The notes below the pieces were generated by a model that did not search any database, was not told the DNA's origin, and worked only from the letters and a program-made list of their open reading frames with translations. Position numbers and translations under genes: made by a program. A stretch of 10,012 bases of DNA from positions 1 through 10,012 of the forward strand of contig JAEXPL010000343.1 in NCBI GenBank assembly GCA_023446865.1. The letters are read 5' to 3'. Position 1 is the stretch's first letter. Each line of letters begins with the position of its first letter. This document shows positions 6,002 through 10,012 of the stretch, piece by piece. This DNA is from Verrucomicrobiota bacterium (GTDB lineage Bacteria > Verrucomicrobiota > Verrucomicrobiia > Opitutales > Opitutaceae).

Positions 6002-8485
6002 CTACTCGGCGCGGAGGGCGACCATGGGATCGACACGGGTGGCGCGCCGGGCGGGGAGGAGGCAGGCGACAAAGGCGACGGCGAGCAGCGGCAGCGCGGC
6101 GAGCACGTAGGTGGGACCGTCGGTGGCGGTGAGGCCGAAGAGCTGGCTCTGGAGAACCTGCGCGCCGGCGAAGGCGCCGAGCAGGCCGAGGGCGGCGCCG
6201 ATCGCGACCAGCAGAAGGCCGCCGCCGAGGACCTGGCGGAGCACGGCTCCGGGGCGGGCACCGAGCGCCATGCGGATGCCGATCTCGCGGGTGCGGCGGC
6301 CGACATTGAAGGCGAGCACGCCGTAGATGCCGATCGAGGACAGGACGAGGGCGACGGCGCCGAAGAAGGCGAAGAGGCCGGTGTTGAAACGGCGGTCGGA
6401 GGAGCGTTCCTCGATGCGTTCGCTCATCACCTTCACGTCGAAGATCGTCTCCTGCGGTGCGACCGTCTTGAGCGCGGCACGAACCGAGCCGAGCAGGGCG
6501 GCGGCATCCTGGCGGGCGCGAACGACGAGGTGGTAACCCATCGGCATCGGGAACTGGCGCATCGGGGCGTAGAACTCCGGAGGCGGCTGGGACTCCAGGC
6601 CGCGCTGGGCGGTGTTGCCAACGATGCCCACGACGTGGAAACGCGGCAGGTTCATCGACGGGATCCCGATCTGGAACTCCTTGCCGAGGGCGTCCTCGCC
6701 CGGCCAGAGCAACGCGGCCATCGCCTCGCTGACCACGCACTTGATCGGGAAATTCCGGTAGATCTCGATGAAGGCGCGCTCGGAGATTTCGACGTTCTGG
6801 CCCATGTCGGGCGGGAGCTCACGCCCGTCGAAGGCTTCGCCGCGCAGGAGCGGAATGCCCATCGTGCGGAAGTAGTCCGCGGTGATGACGTGCGAGTTCG
6901 CGGCCGGGATGGTTTCGAGCGCCGGGACGGGGCGGTCGAGCGCGTAGACGGTGCTTGAGGACGTGTTCCAGGTGAACGGCAGCGACGAGCCGAAGGCGAC
7001 GGACTCGACGCCGGGAAGCGCCCGGACCGCCTCGACGATGCGGTCATGGAACGTGACGAACGCCTGCGGGTCGCGGCGGTAGTCGTCCATCGAGGGCGTG
7101 GAGACGCGCAGGGTGAGGACGCGTTCGGGCGAGAGGCCGGAGGGGACGCGTGAGAGGAGCCAGAGGCTGCGGATCATGAGGCCGGCGCCGACGAGCAGCA
7201 CGAGCGCGAGGCCCACCTGGGCGACGACGAGGAGATCGGGCAGGTGGAGGCGGCCGAGCCGGGTGCGCACGAAGACCTGTGTCTGCTTCAGCGCCGCGCC
7301 CGGCCCCTTGCGCGCGAGCAACCACGAGGGCAGCAGCCCGAAGCCGAGACCGGTGAGGACGGCGAGCAGGGCGCTGAAGAGCAGGACGCGGAGATCGAGT
7401 CCGATATCGGAGCCGAGGATACTCTGCAGCTCCCACGGCATCAGCCGGCGGGCCGCCTCGCATCCCCAGGCGCCGAGGAGCAGGCCGAGCGCGCCGCCGG
7501 CGAGGGCGAGCAGGAGGTTCTCGGTGAGCAGCTGGCGCAGCAGCATGCCGGGGGTCGCGCCGAGCGAGGTGCGGATCGCCATCTCGCGTTCGCGCGTGCC
7601 GGCGCGGGCGAGGAGCATGTTGGCGATGTTCACGCAGGCGAGGAGCAGGATGAGCCCGACGGCACCGAAGAGCAGCAGGAGCCTGGTGCGGGAGGAACCG
7701 GTGAACTGCTCGTGCAGCGGCACGAGCCGGGCGGAGATGCCGGCGTTGTCCTTCGGGTAGTCCTGGACGAGGCGCGCGGCGATCGCGACCAGCTGGGCGT
7801 TGGCGGCGTCGTGGGTGACGCCGGGCTTGAGCCGGCCGACGACCTCGGTGCCGTTGTGGTTGTTGCGGATCTTGAGGAAGGTCTGCTCGGCGTAGGGCGC
7901 GATCGGGACGACGACCTCCATCTGCCGGTGGAAACGGAACGATTCCGGGAGCACGCCGGCGATGGTGACCGGTACACCGGCGAGGCGCACCGTGCGGCCG
8001 ATCACCTCGGTCGAGCTGGCGAACGAGCGCTGCCAGAGCTCGTAGCCGAGCCACGCCACCGGCGCGGCGCCTTCGCGATCATCGTCGGACACGAGGTCAC
8101 GGCCGAGCGCGGCTCGGACGCCCAGCGTCGCGAAGAAATCGGCGGAGACGTAACCGAGCGAGATGCGTTCGACGGCGGCGGTGGTCTCGAGCTTGGCGGA
8201 GTCGGTGCGGAAGATCGCGAGGTGGCTGAAGGAAGTCTGCGCCTGCTGCCAGTCGCGGAAGTTGGGATAGGAGACGGATTGTTTGGCCCAGCGCGGACTG
8301 CTCTCGAAAACCTGGACGAGGCGCTCGGGCTCGGGGAACGGCAGCTCGCGCAAGAAGGTGGCGTTGACGATGCTGAAGATGGCGGTGTTGGCGCCGAGGC
8401 CGAGGGCGAGAGTGAGCACGACCACGGTCGTGAAACCGGGCGCCTTGACGAACTGGCGGAGGGCGAAGCGGAGGTTCTGGAGCAT
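6002..8485 (-). CDS. Duplicated FtsX/MacB-type ABC permease B (ADOP-like)
   Basis: A complete inner-membrane permease of 827 residues. First module: TM1 17-40, MacB-like periplasmic domain about 48-265 (SYPNFRDW, VVGRLKPGVT), TM2 268-293, coupling segment EMAIRTSLGATPGM 301-314, TM3 322-342, TM4 365-390. Second module: TM5 417-440, second MacB-like domain about 450-695, TM6 702-727, coupling segment TREIGIRMALGARPG 732-746, TM7 755-778, TM8 792-812, and the C-terminal PARRATRVDPMVALRAE. The second periplasmic domain has about 20 extra residues near 560-582 (MGQNVEISERAFIEIYRNFP), before the conserved VVSEAMAALLWPGEDALG, that permeases A2 and C lack. The start aligns with permease A2 and is preceded by a C-rich tract, not a Shine-Dalgarno box. 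It is the first full gene after the 555-bp gap and precedes the jelly-roll gene by 51 bp, so the two are probably co-transcribed. Substrate unknown. Confidence 0.94.
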   Translation of the reverse strand: MLQNLRFALRQFVKAPGFTTVVVLTLALGLGANTAIFSIVNATFLRELPFPEPERLVQVFESSPRWAKQSVSYPNFRDWQQAQTSFSHLAIFRTDSAKLETTAAVERISLGYVSADFFATLGVRAALGRDLVSDDDREGAAPVAWLGYELWQRSFASSTEVIGRTVRLAGVPVTIAGVLPESFRFHRQMEVVVPIAPYAEQTFLKIRNNHNGTEVVGRLKPGVTHDAANAQLVAIAARLVQDYPKDNAGISARLVPLHEQFTGSSRTRLLLLFGAVGLILLLACVNIANMLLARAGTREREMAIRTSLGATPGMLLRQLLTENLLLALAGGALGLLLGAWGCEAARRLMPWELQSILGSDIGLDLRVLLFSALLAVLTGLGFGLLPSWLLARKGPGAALKQTQVFVRTRLGRLHLPDLLVVAQVGLALVLLVGAGLMIRSLWLLSRVPSGLSPERVLTLRVSTPSMDDYRRDPQAFVTFHDRIVEAVRALPGVESVAFGSSLPFTWNTSSSTVYALDRPVPALETIPAANSHVITADYFRTMGIPLLRGEAFDGRELPPDMGQNVEISERAFIEIYRNFPIKCVVSEAMAALLWPGEDALGKEFQIGIPSMNLPRFHVVGIVGNTAQRGLESQPPPEFYAPMRQFPMPMGYHLVVRARQDAAALLGSVRAALKTVAPQETIFDVKVMSERIEERSSDRRFNTGLFAFFGAVALVLSSIGIYGVLAFNVGRRTREIGIRMALGARPGAVLRQVLGGGLLLVAIGAALGLLGAFAGAQVLQSQLFGLTATDGPTYVLAALPLLAVAFVACLLPARRATRVDPMVALRAE

Positions 8486-8527
8486 GGGGCGGGGACGGGG
8501 AGAACGGTGGGACGGCGCGGGTGTTGC

Positions 8528-8710
8528 TCAGGACGTGCGGCGCAGGACCGCCCAGACCAGGAGAAGGGCCAGCCCGACGCAGAGCGCCGCGCTGCCAAGG
8601 GACAGATCCGGCGCAACGGTCCCGATGCCACCCAGACGGGGCAGCAGCCCCGCGGGTTGCAATGTCGCCGCGCGTGTCGATTCGAGAAGTGGAAACAGCG
8701 AGAAGACCAT
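8528..8710 (-). CDS. Possible 60-residue single-pass membrane peptide
   Basis: From the ATG at 8710 the frame encodes 60 residues that end in a strong hydrophobic segment followed by basic residues (AALCVGLALLLVWAVLRRTS, residues 41-60). That is the shape of a tail anchor or of a C-terminal sorting signal such as PEP-CTERM, though no PEP motif is present (APD is at the equivalent place). By eye, third-position GC is clearly higher in these codons than in the upstream in-frame extension (8711-8968), which argues for this short start over longer ones at 8875 or 8968. It ends 42 bp before permease B. I do not recognise a family. It could also be a remnant of a larger gene or a chance ORF. Confidence 0.3.
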   Translation of the reverse strand: MVFSLFPLLESTRAATLQPAGLLPRLGGIGTVAPDLSLGSAALCVGLALLLVWAVLRRTS

Positions 8711-8725
8711 CGGTGTCTCCGATGG
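8707..8725. other. 7-bp perfect hairpin near the small ORF start
   Basis: CCATCGG (8707-8713), loop TGTCT, CCGATGG (8719-8725) form a perfect inverted repeat that overlaps the ATG of the possible 60-residue peptide on the minus strand. It lies just downstream of the sigma-54-like motif. It might be an operator or an initiation-masking structure. The pairing is directly visible; any role is inference. Confidence 0.35.
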
Positions 8726-8727
8726 GA

Positions 8728-8746
8728 TTGCAGATGCGGTGCCAAG
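8728..8746 (-). promoter_or_regulatory. Candidate sigma-54-type (-24/-12) promoter
   Basis: On the minus strand the bases read CTTGGCACCGCATCTGCAA. This contains TGGCAC with its GG and a downstream TGC whose GC lies exactly 10 bases after the GG, as in the RpoN consensus TGGCAC-N5-TTGCW; the -12 box has C in place of the first T. The predicted start, near 8718, would feed the small ORF, permease B and the jelly-roll gene, with about 230 bases of leader before permease B. A single match of this length can arise by chance, and no enhancer-binding protein gene is in view. Confidence 0.3.
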
Positions 8747-8979
8747 CCAGTGATGAAACGCAAGGCGCAGGAAGAGAATGACTAACGCACTTTTACCGAC
8801 GCGGGATAGCTCAGCGTTTTCCGGTTCCGATACCGCGGCATCCCGGAATTGGGACGAGGCCGGACGAGTCGCCATCGCATGGGCCGAGCGGGTGGCGCCC
8901 CCGCCTTCGGAGCCGGTACGTGTAGGGGGAAACAGGAGGCGCGTTTTCCGCGGGCGGCACACCGTCAAGCGCGGTACGC
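8747..8979. other. Gap without a supported gene
   Basis: This stretch has a lower third-position GC in every frame than its neighbours and no ORF with family resemblance. An open minus-strand frame crosses it (to 8968) and contains a hydrophobic run SALVILFLRLAF, but its codon use is unlike the surrounding genes. A GCGGGATAGCTCAGC string near 8804 looks like the 5' end of a tRNA, but no complete cloverleaf follows. It shares TTAGTCATTC on the minus strand with the heptamer array upstream of A2. It is most likely regulatory or degenerate DNA. Confidence 0.5.
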
Positions 8980-9010
8980 CCCAACGCCGGCGTGAGACAG
9001 CGGCGTTGGG
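8980..9010 (-). terminator. Stem-loop downstream of permease C, possible terminator
   Basis: CCCAACGCCG (8980-8989) and CGGCGTTGGG (9001-9010) form a perfect 10-bp stem with an 11-base loop, 30 bases past the permease C stop codon at 9041-9043. It is the longest perfect short-loop stem I found in the window, and its position fits a transcript end. On the minus strand it is followed by GCGTACCGCG and not by a T-tract, so termination would have to be of the GC-rich, U-poor kind, or the stem only protects the 3' end. Confidence 0.5.
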
Positions 9011-9040
9011 TGCGGGCAGGTCGGTGCCGCCGGCATCCCG

Positions 9041-10012
9041 TCAGTCCGCCCGCAAGGCGACCATGGGGTCGACGCGGGTGGCGCGGCGGGCGGGAATCCA
9101 GCAGGCCAGCATGGCCACGACGGTGAGGGCGGCGGCGACGACGACGAACACCAGGCCGCCAGCGGCGAGGGCCGTGCCATAGAGCTGGCTGGCGATGCCG
9201 AAGCGGGCGCCGATGCAGCCGAGCGCGCCGAGGAGCACACCGGCCAGCACCAGCCGGAGGCCGCCGCGCAGGATGTCCTGGAGGACGCGCGGCGCTCCGG
9301 CGCCGAGGGCGATGCGCACGCCGATCTCGCGGGTGCGTTGGGTGACCGAATACGCCATCACGCCGTAGAGGCCCACGCAGGCGAGCAAGAGGGCGATGCC
9401 GGCGAAGAGGCCGACGAGGGTGAGCATCGTGCGGCGCAGACGCAGCGAGGCGGAGTTGTCCATCGCCTGGCGGATGGTGCGCAGGTTGGCGACGGGCTGG
9501 TCGGGGTCGACGGCGCGGAGCGCCTGGCGCACGTTGTCGACGGCGGCGAGCGGGGAGCCGTGGGTGCGCACGGCGAAGGAGACGTTCCACGGGAAGTGGA
9601 TGGTGGGCAGGTAGAGCATCGGGCGCGGCAGCGCATCGAGCTGGATGTCGCGGATGTCGCCGACGATGCCGACGATCTCCCAATCGGCGTTCTTGAAGTG
9701 GACGAGACGGCCGAGCGGGTCGACGTCGGGGAAGAGCTGGCGGGCGAGGGTGTTGTTGATGAGCACGACGCGCGGGGCGTTCTCGGCGCTGTCGGCGGTG
9801 GTGAGGAAGCGGCCGCGCAGGAGCGGGGTGCCGAGGGTCTGGAAGAGGTCGCCGCCGACGCCGTCGAAGCCGGTGCCGATGTCGGAGCGGGGGTCGGGGT
9901 TCTCGGAGCGACGGATGGTGTCGCCCATGAAGCGGCGGTTGTTGTAGGGGCCGGAGGAGATCGAGCCGGCGGAGACGACGCCGGGGCGGGCGGAGAGTTC
10001 GCGGAGGACGGA
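9041..10012 (-). CDS. FtsX/MacB-type ABC permease C, C-terminal part (5' part outside the window)
   Basis: The frame is open from the window edge and gives the last 323 residues of a permease; the ATG at 9928 is internal, because family sequence (VLRELSARPGV, SSGPYNNRRF) continues upstream of it. Visible: most of a MacB-like periplasmic domain, residues 1-190, with the motifs DLFQTLGTPLLRGR, VLINNTLARQLFPDVDPLG and WEIVGIVGDIRD; then a TM about 195-222, coupling segment TREIGVRIALGAGAP 227-241, TMs about 248-270 and 283-305, and the C-terminal PARRATRVDPMVALRAD. This corresponds to the second module of the two-module ADOP layout; whether the first module is present cannot be seen. The C-terminal motif is nearly identical to that of permease B, so the two are close paralogues. 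A hairpin follows the stop codon. Substrate unknown. Confidence 0.92.
   Translation of the reverse strand, partial: SVLRELSARPGVVSAGSISSGPYNNRRFMGDTIRRSENPDPRSDIGTGFDGVGGDLFQTLGTPLLRGRFLTTADSAENAPRVVLINNTLARQLFPDVDPLGRLVHFKNADWEIVGIVGDIRDIQLDALPRPMLYLPTIHFPWNVSFAVRTHGSPLAAVDNVRQALRAVDPDQPVANLRTIRQAMDNSASLRLRRTMLTLVGLFAGIALLLACVGLYGVMAYSVTQRTREIGVRIALGAGAPRVLQDILRGGLRLVLAGVLLGALGCIGARFGIASQLYGTALAAGGLVFVVVAAALTVVAMLACWIPARRATRVDPMVALRAD

Noticed and set aside
4716..6740. Upstream extension of the ATPase frame to a 897-residue protein
   Set aside because: The extension is Arg/Pro/Ala-rich and out of frame with permease B and the jelly-roll gene; family homology begins exactly at the ATG at 4715.
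7244..8785. Plus-strand 513-codon open frame
   Set aside because: It is antisense to permease B, rich in Glu/Gly/Ala/Arg, with no family motif; long antisense frames are expected opposite GC-rich genes.
8802..8852. tRNA-like string GCGGGATAGCTCAGC with a later GGTTCC and an ATCCC that could pair with GGGAT
   Set aside because: Only about 45-50 bases separate the acceptor-like arms, there is no anticodon arm, and the T-loop lacks the conserved TTCRA pattern. Probably chance.
8941..8975. TTGACG on the minus strand near 8966 as a -35 box
   Set aside because: No acceptable -10 hexamer follows at 16-18 bases; the downstream sequence is GC-rich.
9041..9928. ATG at 9928 as the start of a short single-module permease
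   Set aside because: The same frame continues upstream to the window edge with family-like residues, so the ATG is internal.

Overview
The window is very GC-rich. All genes I can support are read from the minus strand, so high coordinates are upstream. Most of the DNA encodes four large paralogous FtsX/MacB-type ABC permeases of the duplicated 'ADOP' architecture: two membrane modules, each with a MacB-like extracytoplasmic domain, about 800 residues. Two of the four run off the window ends. This gene content, the high GC3 and the odd repeat-filled intergenic DNA suggest a soil- or sediment-type bacterium of Verrucomicrobiota (Opitutaceae-like) or Acidobacteriota. That is inference; there is no rRNA or other marker gene here.

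Layout in transcription order: (1) C-terminal half of permease C, 10012-9041, followed by a 10-bp-stem hairpin that may end its transcript. (2) A 555-bp gap (9040-8486) with lower third-position GC, holding a possible 60-residue membrane peptide and a sigma-54-like promoter motif. (3) Permease B, 8485-6002, complete, 827 residues. (4) A secreted protein, 5950-4871, made of two tandem beta-galactosidase-type jelly-roll (sugar-binding-like) domains and no catalytic domain. (5) A LolD/MacB-type ABC ATPase, 4715-4047, with altered Walker B and signature residues. (6) Permease A2, 3929-1539, complete, 796 residues. (7) N-terminal half of permease A1, 1204-1.

The ATPase is the only ATP-binding subunit visible. 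It sits between the permeases and could energise one or several of them. If so, the cluster would be an envelope transport or mechanotransmission system of the MacB/Lol type with a periplasmic jelly-roll accessory protein; no substrate can be read from the sequence.

The most unusual structure is between the genes. The three spacers at 1205-1538, 3930-4046 and 4716-4870 are built largely of degenerate tandem heptamers (period 7, purine-rich on the plus strand), and two of them also carry a REP-like palindromic element. The heptamers run up to, or within a few bases of, start and stop codons. All five visible start codons are preceded by pyrimidine-rich tracts instead of a Shine-Dalgarno purine box.
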